Shown here: one piece after another, positions 1 to 8,816 of the stretch
Layout: each line of letters starts with the position of its first letter
Position numbering within the stretch: position 1 is the stretch's first letter
NCBI RefSeq assembly: GCF_900182905.1
Contig: NZ_FXUF01000001.1
Location: forward strand, 62,001-126,000
DNA from: Anoxynatronum buryatiense
Lineage (GTDB): Bacteria > Bacillota > Clostridia > Peptostreptococcales > Tindalliaceae
Reading direction: 5' to 3'
DNA length: 64,000 nt
Program-made: the position numbers and the translations under genes
Notes under the pieces: generated by a model
Seen by the model: only the letters and a program-made list of their open reading frames with translations
Databases searched by the model: none
What the model was told of the DNA's origin: nothing

Positions 1-480
1 TTTGCAGCATTAGAGGCGGCCAGAGGAATTGCCGATGGTCTGAGTCTTGATACAGTGCATCATCAGGCAGCAGGTTTTATTCGAAAAAGTCGTTTCATTT
101 TTGCACCCAAAACCCTTGACCACTTAAAAAAAGGAGGGCGTATTGGTGCTGCTTCTGCCTTCTTAGGCTCTATGCTTCGTATCGTGCCTCTATTAACTGT
201 TGAGAATGGAAAGACAGCTGTGCTTCATAAAGTCCGCACGCAGAAAAAAGCCTTGCAGGCAATGACCCATTTATTGCTGGATGATTTTTCCAAATTTGGA
301 AAAGGGAATGTGGCGGTTCACCATATTAATGATGAAACTGCCGGTACTGAACTGGCTTCAGTTCTTGAAAAAGAAATCAATCAAGAAGTTCCCGTTGTTC
401 CCATTGGCCCAGTGATTGGTCTCCATGTTGGACCAGGCACAGTGGGCATCGCCTACCATACATTAAAAGACCGGCTGTAG
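1..480 (+). CDS. DegV family protein, 3' end (partial)
   Basis: Frame 1 is open from the first base of the window, so the start lies outside. The visible 159 residues are the C-terminal part of a DegV (EDD-fold) fatty-acid-binding protein; family members hand fatty acids to the FakA kinase. Diagnostic stretches are RFIFAPKTLDHLKKGGRIG in the first third and the closing GPVIGLHVGPGTVGIAY, which line the lipid pocket in the family. The stop codon sits inside a hairpin that probably terminates transcription. Nothing can be said about its promoter or upstream neighbours. Family assignment is firm; the bound lipid is not known. Confidence 0.93.
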   Translation, partial: FAALEAARGIADGLSLDTVHHQAAGFIRKSRFIFAPKTLDHLKKGGRIGAASAFLGSMLRIVPLLTVENGKTAVLHKVRTQKKALQAMTHLLLDDFSKFGKGNVAVHHINDETAGTELASVLEKEINQEVPVVPIGPVIGLHVGPGTVGIAYHTLKDRL

Positions 481-495
481 AGGCCGGCCTTTTCT
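469..495 (+). terminator. Hairpin overlapping the degV stop codon
   Basis: CCGGC at 471-475 pairs with GCCGG at 483-487 around a 7-base loop and is followed by TTTTCTTTT. The stem is short, but position and T tract fit an intrinsic terminator for degV. Confidence 0.55.
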
Positions 496-530
496 TTTCA
501 AGAAAGGTCTGTGCAGATATCTTTCACATT

Positions 531-1061
531 TTATTCTCCAACTCCATAGCGATTAACAAAAACACGATTTTCAGGCAAGTCATCCTCTGAATAAGGCTGC
601 TTGGTTTCTGCAGGGTATCCCATGGCGATAAAACTTGCCACGTGAAGGTGCTGGGGGATTTTTAGCATTTCATGAATAACAGCTTCTGTTGATCGCACTT
701 CATCGCACGATCGGTTACGCACCTGAATCCAACAGGAACCCAGCCCAAGTATCTCTGCTTCCAATTGAATCAATGTGGCGGCAATGGCGGCATCTTCCAC
801 CCACACATTGCTTTTAGCCGGGTCTGCCAGAATGACGATGGCAAGTGGCGCTTCTTTGACAAAAGCGGCTCCCATTTCCCTGGATTGGGATAGCTTTTTC
901 AGTAGTTCGGGTTCTGTCACAACGACAAACTCCCAGGGCTGTGACTTCTTTGACGAGGGTGCCAACAGTGCCGCTTTCATGATTTGCTCTATCTTTTCAG
1001 GCTCCACTGCTCTTTTTTCATATTTTCGTATACTGCGCCTTTTCATCAGTAAGTCAAGCAT
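531..1061 (-). CDS. Nitroreductase family protein
   Basis: A 176-residue FMN-dependent nitroreductase-like oxidoreductase of the small type. The N-terminal RRSIRKYEKRAVEPEKI and the APSSKKSQPWEFVVV stretch (residues about 8-50) are the usual FMN phosphate- and ring-contacting segments, and AIAATLIQLEAEILGLGSCW around residue 90-110 is the dimer-interface helix of the family. Family members use NAD(P)H to reduce nitro compounds, quinones or flavins; the true substrate cannot be read. It stands alone, convergent with degV. The start follows a purine-rich stretch; nothing about regulation is evident. Confidence 0.9.
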   Translation of the reverse strand: MLDLLMKRRSIRKYEKRAVEPEKIEQIMKAALLAPSSKKSQPWEFVVVTEPELLKKLSQSREMGAAFVKEAPLAIVILADPAKSNVWVEDAAIAATLIQLEAEILGLGSCWIQVRNRSCDEVRSTEAVIHEMLKIPQHLHVASFIAMGYPAETKQPYSEDDLPENRVFVNRYGVGE

Positions 1062-1234
1062 GTTTTGTTTTCCCCCTTATTCATCTTCTGTGGAATTTGA
1101 ATTATGCTCTAATCTTATAGCATCTGTGACAAGACCACAAGAGCGTTCTATGATATTGAAATCATCCCAATAGTCTGTTATTATTCTCTTTTTTGCTGCT
1201 GATCATGATTTGTTGCACACATCGAATCAGTTTC

Positions 1235-1264
1235 TTGATTAATGGAGCTGATTGATGGTATGAT
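1235..1264 (+). promoter_or_regulatory. Possible sigma-A promoter for the flavo-diiron gene
   Basis: TTGATT (1235-1240), an 18-base spacer and TATGAT (1259-1264) lie 75 bases before the ATG of the downstream gene. The rest of the 277-base gap 1062-1338 shows AT-rich DNA without other recognisable sites. Confidence 0.45.
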
Positions 1265-1338
1265 TCTATCAGAAACTGCTGTGCCGCCATCATGATATAT
1301 TCAATATTATTATCAAATTAATATGAAGGAGTGTTACT

Positions 1339-2577
1339 ATGCTCACCACCGTCAGTATAACCGAACATGTCCATTATGTGGGTGTCAACGATCGAGAAAC
1401 TTATCTTTTTGAAAATCTATGGCCTCTGGACCAAGGAGTTTCGTATAATTCTTACCTTATCAACGACGAACAGACAGCTGTGTTTGACACTGTCAAAAAT
1501 ACTAAAATGAACGATTTTATCGAAAAAATAAGTTCGATTCTGAAAGATCGTCCGCTTGATTATCTGGTGATTAATCACATGGAACCCGATCACTCCGGAT
1601 CAATCAAAGCATTACAAGACAGATACCCACAGCTGAAACTCGTTGGCAACGCCAAAACTTTTGAAATACTTGAGAACTTTTATGGTCCAATGGAAAACTA
1701 CCATATTGTGAAAGATGGTGATACTCTTTCTCTCGGCAGCCATGAACTGGTATTTTATATGACACCCATGGTCCATTGGCCTGAAACCATGATGACTTAC
1801 GAGAAGAAAACTGGGATTCTTTTTTCCATGGATGCTTTTGGAGGTTTCGGTTCATTGGATGGCGGTGTTTTTGACGATGAAGTGAATCTGGAATTTTATA
1901 TGGATGAGATCCGCCGCTATTATTCCAACATCGTTGGCAAGTATGGTGCCATGGTTCAAAAGGCACTGACCAAACTTAAAAATGCCGGTATTCCCATTAA
2001 CATCATTGCCCCCACCCATGGTCCTGTCTGGCGTACCGCCCCCGGTTGCATCATTGATTACTATGATCGCTGGTCAAAGGCCGAAACCGAAGAAGGGGTT
2101 GTTATTGTTTATGGTTCCATGTATGGCAATACGCAAAAAATGGCCGATCTAATTGCCCGTCGCCTTGCAGACAAGGGAATTAAAAATATTCGCATATATG
2201 ACGCCTCCAAAACGCACGTCTCATACCTAATCAGTGATATCTGGCGGTTTAAAGGTGTTATTTTCGGAAGCTGCGCCTATAATACAGGTCTCTTCCCCTC
2301 AATGGAAAGCCTGGTGAGCAAACTTGAAAATTATCAGTTGAAAGATCGCTACCTGGGTATTTTTGGTACTGCATCCTGGAGTGGTGGCGGAGTCTCCAAT
2401 CTGAATAAGTTTGCTGAGAAGATCAAATGGCAGCAAGTCGGAGAATCTGTGGAAGCAAAATCCTCACCTAAAGAACCGGATTTTGAAAAGTGCATCGCCA
2501 TGGCTGATGAAATGGCAGACTTGTTGATCCAGGAACGTCAGCCCGGTGTCAACCCCTTTTGCAGCATCATTTATTAA
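1339..2577 (+). CDS. fprA: FprA-family A-type flavoprotein (flavo-diiron oxidase)
   Basis: A 412-residue flavo-diiron protein. The N-terminal metallo-beta-lactamase-like domain carries the diiron ligand set: HMEPDH at residues 80-85 (H80, E82, D84, H85), H146 in MVHWPE, D165 in FSMDAFG and a later H in PTHGPVW near residue 230. The C-terminal flavodoxin domain starts near residue 253 with the FMN phosphate loop YGSMYGNTQKMA. Such proteins reduce O2 to water or NO to N2O in the cytoplasm of anaerobes, taking electrons from rubredoxin or a partner reductase. No rubredoxin domain is fused and none is encoded nearby. An AAGGAG site precedes the ATG and a strong terminator follows, so it is probably monocistronic. 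O2 versus NO preference cannot be decided. Confidence 0.95.
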   Translation: MLTTVSITEHVHYVGVNDRETYLFENLWPLDQGVSYNSYLINDEQTAVFDTVKNTKMNDFIEKISSILKDRPLDYLVINHMEPDHSGSIKALQDRYPQLKLVGNAKTFEILENFYGPMENYHIVKDGDTLSLGSHELVFYMTPMVHWPETMMTYEKKTGILFSMDAFGGFGSLDGGVFDDEVNLEFYMDEIRRYYSNIVGKYGAMVQKALTKLKNAGIPINIIAPTHGPVWRTAPGCIIDYYDRWSKAETEEGVVIVYGSMYGNTQKMADLIARRLADKGIKNIRIYDASKTHVSYLISDIWRFKGVIFGSCAYNTGLFPSMESLVSKLENYQLKDRYLGIFGTASWSGGGVSNLNKFAEKIKWQQVGESVEAKSSPKEPDFEKCIAMADEMADLLIQERQPGVNPFCSIIY

Positions 2578-2621
2578 GGATGCCAATTACCTGAATGACT
2601 TGTAATCACGAATTTCGCAGC

Positions 2622-2650
2622 CCTCCTGTAACCCAGGAGGTTTTTTTTTA
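2622..2650 (+). terminator. Intrinsic terminator after fprA
   Basis: CCTCCTG (2622-2628) and CAGGAGG (2634-2640) form a perfect 7-bp stem with a 5-base loop, followed by ten T residues. Confidence 0.9.
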
Positions 2651-2719
2651 TTTTTTATTCGCTGAAATCCTTTAAATCAGGAGCTTTCACAAAAATACTC
2701 TCTTTCGCAAAAATAATGA

Positions 2720-2748
2720 TTGCACTTCTCTTTTTTACCGATTATAAT
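2720..2748 (+). promoter_or_regulatory. sigma-A promoter for folC
   Basis: TTGCAC (2720-2725), a 17-base spacer and a perfect TATAAT (2743-2748), 37 bases before the folC ATG. Confidence 0.75.
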
Positions 2749-2784
2749 TGATCTGCTATCATCATATTTTAAGGGGGTACACCC

Positions 2785-4107
2785 ATGAGTTTTGCTTCTG
2801 CCATCCATTATGTGGAGACCTCACATGCCTTTGGAACACGGCTACATTTACACACCATTCATCATCTGCTTCATCTTTTGGGAAACCCCCACAAGCAACT
2901 GCACATTTTACATGTGGCAGGCACCAACGGGAAAGGTTCAACCTCTTCTTTTTTGGCCAATATGCTGACTGCTGAAGGATATCGTACCGGTCTCTTCACA
3001 TCTCCCCACATGCACTGCTATACCGAGCGAATCCGAATTAATGGGGTCAATATTCCAGAAGAGGAACTGGCACGTATTATACTGCAAATTGAGTCTCTCA
3101 TAACCCCCATGGTTCAAAACGGCAAATGTCAGCATCCCGCCATGTTTGATCTGATGACACTTGCGGCCTTTGTCTATTTCGGAAATGCAGGCCTCGATTA
3201 CGTTGTTTTAGAGGTGGGGCTGGGCGGACTTGAGGACGCCACAAATGTGATAGAATCTCCCCTGGCTGCCGTCATTACCCCCATCGACATCGATCATGTT
3301 GATCTTTTAGGCAACAGCCTTTCAGGTATTGCTGCACATAAAGCGGGCATTATCAAGCATGGCCGGCCAGTTATCTATCATCACCAGTTGCCCGAAGCAG
3401 AAACAACCATACGTTCAGTTGCCGCTTCTTTGAGCGCCCCCCTGTTCTGCCTGGAATCGAGTCATATTCTTCCGATAAACTCTGATTTACTTGAACAGCA
3501 CTTTCATTTAAATCATCCCCAGTATGGTTTACAAGACCTGCATATTAGAATGCTGGGCGACCATCAAATGAGTAATGCCGCACTGGCAGCCCTGACCCTT
3601 CTGGTGCTTCGTGACCACGGAAATCTTACCATCAGCAATGAAGCCATCTTACGGGGTCTTTTGAACACGCACTGGTCTGGCCGCCTTGAAGTATTGCATC
3701 AATCACCACTGGTGATCATTGATGGTGCCCACAACCTTCAAGGAGCTGAAATCCTGCAGCACTTCCTCAACACACATCTGTCTGACCGAAAAATTAACTT
3801 CCTGGTTGGTATGCTCAACAACAAGGACATTCAAGGCGTTCTAAACACTTTGCTTCCCTTGGGCCACAAACTTTTCTTCACCCGAGCTGCGAACTCAAAA
3901 GCAGTCGATCCATTGCTCCTGGCTGAAAATGTTCAGTTTTTCGGCAAAGAAGTCTATGTAGTGGACTCACTTCCCGAAGCTGTGGAAGCTGCCTATCTTG
4001 AGACCTCTATGGATGAAGTGCTTGTGATTACCGGTTCGCTATACCTTGTAGGTGATGCCAAAGCCGCTTTGCTCCAATTCCTGGATCGGCAAAAGGAAGC
4101 CAGCTAA
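2785..4107 (+). CDS. folC: Bifunctional dihydrofolate / folylpolyglutamate synthase
   Basis: A 440-residue Mur-ligase-fold enzyme that ligates glutamate to dihydropteroate or to tetrahydrofolates at the expense of ATP. The P-loop HVAGTNGKGST is at residues 43-53, followed by the folate-binding loop in TGLFTSPHMHCYTERIRING, and the lysine region of the central domain. VIIDGAHNLQGAE near residue 312 begins the C-terminal glutamate-ligase domain. Length is normal for FolC. GGGGG lies seven bases before the ATG. It has its own promoter and is separated from the convergent SRAP gene by a bidirectional terminator. Whether it makes dihydrofolate, polyglutamates or both cannot be told from sequence. 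Confidence 0.95.
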   Translation: MSFASAIHYVETSHAFGTRLHLHTIHHLLHLLGNPHKQLHILHVAGTNGKGSTSSFLANMLTAEGYRTGLFTSPHMHCYTERIRINGVNIPEEELARIILQIESLITPMVQNGKCQHPAMFDLMTLAAFVYFGNAGLDYVVLEVGLGGLEDATNVIESPLAAVITPIDIDHVDLLGNSLSGIAAHKAGIIKHGRPVIYHHQLPEAETTIRSVAASLSAPLFCLESSHILPINSDLLEQHFHLNHPQYGLQDLHIRMLGDHQMSNAALAALTLLVLRDHGNLTISNEAILRGLLNTHWSGRLEVLHQSPLVIIDGAHNLQGAEILQHFLNTHLSDRKINFLVGMLNNKDIQGVLNTLLPLGHKLFFTRAANSKAVDPLLLAENVQFFGKEVYVVDSLPEAVEAAYLETSMDEVLVITGSLYLVGDAKAALLQFLDRQKEAS

Positions 4108-4127
4108 TCATCCTAAGAAATGCAGAA

Positions 4128-4174
4128 AATCCGGACAATCGTCTTCCAACAGAAGCGTTGTTCGGATTTTTTGT
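4128..4174. terminator. Bidirectional terminator between folC and the SRAP gene
   Basis: AATCCGGACAA (4128-4138) pairs with TTGTTCGGATT (4158-4168) with one G-T wobble; T-rich DNA follows on the plus strand and A-rich DNA precedes it, so it can serve both converging genes. Confidence 0.8.
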
Positions 4175-4184
4175 ATGATTTTCA

Positions 4185-4760
4185 TTACGCTAATTCTTTG
4201 ATGAGTTCCGGTCGATCTCGGTGATTCGCCAGTAGCTGTCGCGCCATTCTATCATTTGCCATCCAATTCTTAATCTCACTCTTTCTCAGAATCAGTGGCA
4301 TGCGGTCATGAACGCCTTTCATGGATACGTTGGCTTTAGTAGTAAGGATCACAAATCGGCTCTCATCTCCGTATTCCCTGTAAAGACCTGCCATGTAAAG
4401 TACTGGTTCTTCAGGTAAACGGAAAAGGTATTTTTGTTTTTCGGGTTTTTTCCATTCATAAAAACCGGTGCCGGGAACCACACACCGGTACTGCTTCACA
4501 CTCCCTGAAAACATGGTTTTCACCGCTGCTGTCTCTGACCTGGCATTGATAATAACGCCACTTCCTTTAAAATGAGGAAATCCCCAAGTCATTGGCCAGG
4601 GTCGAATACTGCGATCTCGAACCATTATCACCGGCACCATATCAGTGGGAAAAATTTCGCCTGTTTTGGTCTTTTTCAGCTGCCCATCTTCCAAGTGGCT
4701 GATGATCCAGTCGATCTCTTTCAACTCCTGGTCTGTCATCAACCGAAAGCGTCCGCACAT
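4185..4760 (-). CDS. SOS response-associated peptidase (SRAP; YedK/HMCES-like)
   Basis: A 191-residue SRAP-domain protein that shields abasic sites in single-stranded DNA by forming a thiazolidine crosslink through Cys2. I placed the start at 4760 because it yields MCGRF, leaving the essential Cys2 at the processed N terminus, and because AGGGGGCGTT lies just before it; a longer frame with six extra residues would bury the cysteine. The other active-site parts are visible: NARSET (Asn), CVVPGTGFYEW (Glu) and VHDRMPLIL (His). No SOS box is seen upstream. It lies 81 bases beyond the M56 gene in the same direction and could be read through from it. Confidence 0.93.
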   Translation of the reverse strand: MCGRFRLMTDQELKEIDWIISHLEDGQLKKTKTGEIFPTDMVPVIMVRDRSIRPWPMTWGFPHFKGSGVIINARSETAAVKTMFSGSVKQYRCVVPGTGFYEWKKPEKQKYLFRLPEEPVLYMAGLYREYGDESRFVILTTKANVSMKGVHDRMPLILRKSEIKNWMANDRMARQLLANHRDRPELIKELA

Positions 4761-4841
4761 GGTAACGCCCCCTAACATTTCTGTACTGTTTTGAATACTC
4801 TTTTAGTATATGTGTTTTTCAGCCTTGTATCCACTGGTGAT

Positions 4842-6914
4842 TTAGAAAGATTCAACCAGTTCAGAATATAACTCCTGCGAAAGCACACTATATCTTCCTT
4901 CTTGACCCATTTGTAATACCGCTGTTCCATCCTCCAGTAAATAAGCGTAAAAATCATGACTTTCGTTTTCGTTCGAGAATTTTTGGCGAATCAGATAGCA
5001 TTCTTCCAGAGTAGCAACATCAACACCCTCCCATGCAGCAGACTTCACTATAAAATCCATGAAAATTGCATGCGCAAGCTGTTCATTTTCGAGAGAATAA
5101 GTAATCGTTTCCTCCCCATTTTTTACAATCTTCGCGATACTGTATTGAACATAAGCATCGTCTGTCCCAAAAAGATCGATTAGTTCCTGCAGTTTTTCGG
5201 GACTCTCTGCATAAAGCCGCACGTCGTAATCAACCATTTCATCTGCCCATTTCCTGTCATAATGGTGCTTCATACCTTCGCCTGAAACAGATTCCACCGT
5301 GACGTAAAAGTCTTCTAAATTGTCAATCAGTGCAAAGAGCAGCCCCGCGTTTAAATCAAACTCACGAGCCTTGTAGGTGACAGCTTCATCTCTATCAAGA
5401 ATCCATTCCAGGCCGCGTTCATTTCCAGTAGTGTGCAGCACAAAGTGATTATGTCGCAATCCTTCCGGGAGACGCAGCAGGCCAAGCAATTTGCTCACAG
5501 CTGAGTTGTCTCCCACATATAGAGTGCGTGCTTTCCATAACGCTTCGGCAGAGCCGATCTCCGAAGCTTGCGTGACACTTTCCAAGTGTTGTTCAAAAAA
5601 GAGCTTCACTTCATTGGGTTTTATAACTGGATAGGAAAAGCTGGGTTTTATGCCGTTATCTACCCACACCGCAGTATAATTGGCATTGAAATTAAAGCTA
5701 ATATCCACTACTGTGCCCTCTTGCAAGAAACCTTCACATGTAAAATGGACTTGATTGCTTTTGTCACGATTAACCTCTCTGCTCACGCTTATTTCCTTCC
5801 TGCCGACACGAAGCTCCCTTAAAAAAGGTATGATTTCTTCTGCCTTTACCGCAGAAAAACTCATGTCTTCATTGCCATCAGTTAAGGTACCGAAAGCAAC
5901 TTGATTGAGGGGTTCTAACGAGATTCCATCATTACCTCCGACAGCGTCGGCGAGCGCGATACTGCGAACACCACCAAAGGTACCGGCAACTGCAGCCGTA
6001 CCAACGATAAGAACAATAACAAGCGATACCATAAGCGTTTTAGGCTGTTTTGCAATGCGCTTGATGCGTTCTGTCATTTCTCTTTTGCCGCCAGTCATCA
6101 TCGTAGCACAGCAAAAGAGATCGGAAGGCTTTGATGGTGCAGTCATCATATCGATCAGCGTTCTCCCATATTCAATACGTCTACTATCACCGATTCTGCG
6201 GAGTGTTCCCTGGTCACAGGCAAGTTCGCTGTCTCTGCGGGATAATACAGCGGCCACCCACACCAATGGATTAAACCAGTAAATGCACAGGCACAAAACA
6301 CGCACGAATGACCAAATATGGTCTCTCTGGCGATAATGCGTCAGTTCGTGAGCAATCACATAAGTTGCTTTATGTTCATCCAACAAACTTTCAGGCGTGA
6401 GATAAACAGCAGGCTTCAAAAATCCAAACAGGCAGGGAGAAGGCAATCCTTCGGCCGTATAAACAGCCAATGGAATATCTTTCATCTGAATCTGTTTTCT
6501 GCTTTGTCTGAGTTTCAGGCTTAGTCGCTTATTTGAAACCACAAAAAACAAACTGCAGAGAAAAACGCCACCAAGCCATACAACTTGTACAATCACTTTT
6601 AACCCGACCGCTTCTGTTTTGATATCAGCAGCCGGATCAATGTTTTGGATTATTTGTAAATCGTTCGGCATTGTTGTTCCGGGGTTTGCTGGTGTGCTGG
6701 GTTGCGTGCTTGTCAATTGATATCCCTGAGTATTTGGTACCGCATTCATAATACTGACAGGACTTTCAAACAAAGAGAACGGCAGTAACAACCTGATGGC
6801 AACAAGCGCCCATAATACATACTGCAGCTGTGAAGAAATTTTATTCCGCAACAGATATCGCAATGCCATCAAAATGAGGATTAAAGCCGAAGATGTGATG
6901 ATAGTTTCAATCAT
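4842..6914 (-). CDS. BlaR1/MecR1-like M56 family membrane peptidase, non-beta-lactam sensor
   Basis: A 690-residue membrane protein. Transmembrane helices lie near residues 5-22, 32-50 and 105-126, then the M56 zinc protease region with HELTH at 189-193 and the downstream ligand in DSELACD (about 229-234), a helix near 205-225 and a further one near 294-315. Members of this group cleave or trigger cleavage of the BlaI-type repressor encoded next door. The 370-residue outer part does not contain the penicillin-binding SxxK/SxN/KTG set of true BlaR1, so the signal is not obviously a beta-lactam. The start overlaps the repressor stop (ATGA), indicating translational coupling. No beta-lactamase or transporter is linked, so the regulon is unknown. 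Confidence 0.88.
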   Translation of the reverse strand: MIETIITSSALILILMALRYLLRNKISSQLQYVLWALVAIRLLLPFSLFESPVSIMNAVPNTQGYQLTSTQPSTPANPGTTMPNDLQIIQNIDPAADIKTEAVGLKVIVQVVWLGGVFLCSLFFVVSNKRLSLKLRQSRKQIQMKDIPLAVYTAEGLPSPCLFGFLKPAVYLTPESLLDEHKATYVIAHELTHYRQRDHIWSFVRVLCLCIYWFNPLVWVAAVLSRRDSELACDQGTLRRIGDSRRIEYGRTLIDMMTAPSKPSDLFCCATMMTGGKREMTERIKRIAKQPKTLMVSLVIVLIVGTAAVAGTFGGVRSIALADAVGGNDGISLEPLNQVAFGTLTDGNEDMSFSAVKAEEIIPFLRELRVGRKEISVSREVNRDKSNQVHFTCEGFLQEGTVVDISFNFNANYTAVWVDNGIKPSFSYPVIKPNEVKLFFEQHLESVTQASEIGSAEALWKARTLYVGDNSAVSKLLGLLRLPEGLRHNHFVLHTTGNERGLEWILDRDEAVTYKAREFDLNAGLLFALIDNLEDFYVTVESVSGEGMKHHYDRKWADEMVDYDVRLYAESPEKLQELIDLFGTDDAYVQYSIAKIVKNGEETITYSLENEQLAHAIFMDFIVKSAAWEGVDVATLEECYLIRQKFSNENESHDFYAYLLEDGTAVLQMGQEGRYSVLSQELYSELVESF

Positions 6915-7294
6915 TTCGGCACCTCCGCTTCCTCCAAAATGGCATGCAACTCATCAATTTCTTTTTTTGTAAGTTGTTTTTTGCGCACCAATGTGCTCAT
7001 CATCAAGCTGGCCGAACCTTCAAATGCACGATCGAGCAAAGAGCGTGTTTCCGCCATGGCAACATCATCCCGTGCTACATTAGGATAATAGTGTTTTGCG
7101 CGACCCACCACTTCATAGCGAAGAACACCTTTTTCAGTCATGCGTTCCAGCATCGTTTGTACTGTGCTGCGGCTCCAGCCCGGATTTTCCTTCAATTCAT
7201 GGCAAAGCTGCACATAAGTGCGGGGGGCAATTTCCCAGAGTTTCTCCATGATATACCACTCACTTCTTCCAAGCGTACTATTGTTGTTTGCCAT
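6911..7294 (-). CDS. BlaI/MecI/CopY family transcriptional repressor
   Basis: A 127-residue winged-helix repressor. The N-terminal domain reads MANNNSTLGRSEWYIMEKLW, then a recognition region WSRSTVQTMLERMTEKGVL (about residues 40-60), and a short helical dimerisation tail. I start at 7294, after AAAGGAGGATTGTG; upstream in-frame codons would lie on the operator and promoter. It should bind the two GACAAGTGTC dyads in its own promoter and be inactivated by the M56 peptidase that follows with a 4-base overlap. The pair therefore forms an autoregulated sensor-repressor unit. Confidence 0.92.
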   Translation of the reverse strand: MANNNSTLGRSEWYIMEKLWEIAPRTYVQLCHELKENPGWSRSTVQTMLERMTEKGVLRYEVVGRAKHYYPNVARDDVAMAETRSLLDRAFEGSASLMMSTLVRKKQLTKKEIDELHAILEEAEVPK

Positions 7295-7310
7295 CACAAT
7301 CCTCCTTTGA

Positions 7311-7363
7311 ACGACAAGTGTCAACCACGATCTCATCATAGCATCATGCACGACAAGTGTCAA
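7311..7363 (-). promoter_or_regulatory. Promoter with two BlaI-type operators
   Basis: On the minus strand TTGACA (7358-7363), a 17-base spacer and TATGAT (7335-7340). The 14-base string ACGACAAGTGTCAA occurs twice, at 7311-7324 and 7350-7363; each contains the dyad GACA-AG-TGTC, of the nACAnnTGTn type bound by BlaI/MecI/CopY proteins. One operator covers the -35 box, the other lies just downstream of the expected start point, 39 bases away. Confidence 0.88.
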
Positions 7364-7447
7364 GTAACGCTGACAAAGTGAGAAATCTGATTGCCTCGTT
7401 CTATCAAGACCTTCAAAGCTTTATAATACAAGGGTTCCCCTTATTTA

Positions 7448-8812
7448 TCACTGGTTATCCATAAACAAACGATTAAGGATTATATCTTTTATCTGACCAT
7501 CATCAAAATTTACCTTCCCGGACAAATGCACCACCTTATTTCCCTGTTGGAGGATGAGTTCATCTCGATCTTCTGTTAATGCCAGATGATCCATCCGCCA
7601 GGATGACTTCATTGCCTCATCTGAGAGAATGGTTTTTGTCAAATAATAGTTGCCTCTAAATTTGACACCCCTCGTCAATTCTTCTGTTATGCCATCAAAA
7701 ATCATCTGAGCAAACAATGGATGTATGGTGTTGTAATAGCGGACACGTACTCCCTGCCTCTCTTTTTCAAAGTCCCAGACCTCCAGGTAATCATAGTGCA
7801 ATGGTGTGAGAGGACTCATACCGCGGTTAAACTCTCTGATTGCCAGACTCCCCTGCTGTGATGTTTCGATCAATTCCATCATGGTAACTAACGGATAGCC
7901 CTCTGGAACAGGGTCAATTCGATTGCTATCATCAAAGGGTCGATTGCTCAGCAGCGAGCTGACAATGGCCATTGAAAAGAAAGCAGCCAAGACCACCAAG
8001 GTGATATAGGCAATACCACTATTCTTATCGGTTGATTTGTTCTTAATGACGTATCGAAGGCCCAGTCCAATGATCGTCCCCAAAACTGGCCCTATGATGG
8101 GGATCACACTGCTGGGCTTAAAATATGCATCTACCAAAAATGCCACCATGATTAGAGATACTATCGTCATTGCAATGCCATTAAATGCCATAATACGCTT
8201 TTGGGCATTTTTCAGGGTGGGCTTATCCAAAGGCAAACCTCTTTTGATATTTTTTCTGGCCTTGAATACCCTTGTCACGCTATAGACAGTGGAAGTCAGT
8301 ACAGCCCCAAAAAGGATGGGGAATAATACTGTTACCGCAACACCTGCAAAGCTCAATAAATGATGATGTCTGACGGGAAAATGCATCGCCAATGCCACTA
8401 TGCCAACAATCAAAATCAGTGAGGTATTTAGTATCTCACCTTTAAAAAGTGTGGTCTCTACAATTTTCTGCTCCAGCACTTCATCAGTTTGAATCGGAAC
8501 AGAATCATCATCTTCAGAATAGAAATATTGCAGGTAGTCCTGTGAAGTGATGAAAGTCCATCCCGATGCTTGACACAAGCTTCTGTACTCTTCTGATTCT
8601 TTTGTGTTTGCCGGCGTCAGCGGGTCTTCATCTTTAAACACATCAACATAAAATTTTAATCTCCGAGGCTCTATCGCCCTGAACTTGGCCATCACTCGCC
8701 CAACCCGTTCCAACATCCATCCTTTCGCAGCCATTTCTTCCAGATAGATGCCTATGGCTTTATAGTCCAAGGAAAAGAATCCCCAAAAAACTCTCTTCGT
8801 TTTATGTTTCAC
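7448..8812 (-). CDS. DUF2812 domain-containing membrane protein
   Basis: A 454-residue protein with an N-terminal DUF2812 region (about residues 1-120; typical words are LEEMAAKGWMLE and KFYVDVFKDED) and at least four hydrophobic segments between residues 125 and 285 (near 127-145, 152-172, 206-225 and 232-290). The C-terminal 170 residues look soluble. Function is unknown; DUF2812 proteins are regularly encoded directly after a PadR repressor, as here with only 4 bases between the two genes, which suggests a response to a membrane-active or toxic compound. That role is inference. Confidence 0.85.
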   Translation of the reverse strand: MKHKTKRVFWGFFSLDYKAIGIYLEEMAAKGWMLERVGRVMAKFRAIEPRRLKFYVDVFKDEDPLTPANTKESEEYRSLCQASGWTFITSQDYLQYFYSEDDDSVPIQTDEVLEQKIVETTLFKGEILNTSLILIVGIVALAMHFPVRHHHLLSFAGVAVTVLFPILFGAVLTSTVYSVTRVFKARKNIKRGLPLDKPTLKNAQKRIMAFNGIAMTIVSLIMVAFLVDAYFKPSSVIPIIGPVLGTIIGLGLRYVIKNKSTDKNSGIAYITLVVLAAFFSMAIVSSLLSNRPFDDSNRIDPVPEGYPLVTMMELIETSQQGSLAIREFNRGMSPLTPLHYDYLEVWDFEKERQGVRVRYYNTIHPLFAQMIFDGITEELTRGVKFRGNYYLTKTILSDEAMKSSWRMDHLALTEDRDELILQQGNKVVHLSGKVNFDDGQIKDIILNRLFMDNQ

Positions 8813-8816
8813 CAGA

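Noticed and set aside
4842-6914. True BlaR1 beta-lactam receptor
   Set aside because: The extracellular part lacks the SxxK, SxN and KTG motifs of the penicillin-binding sensor.
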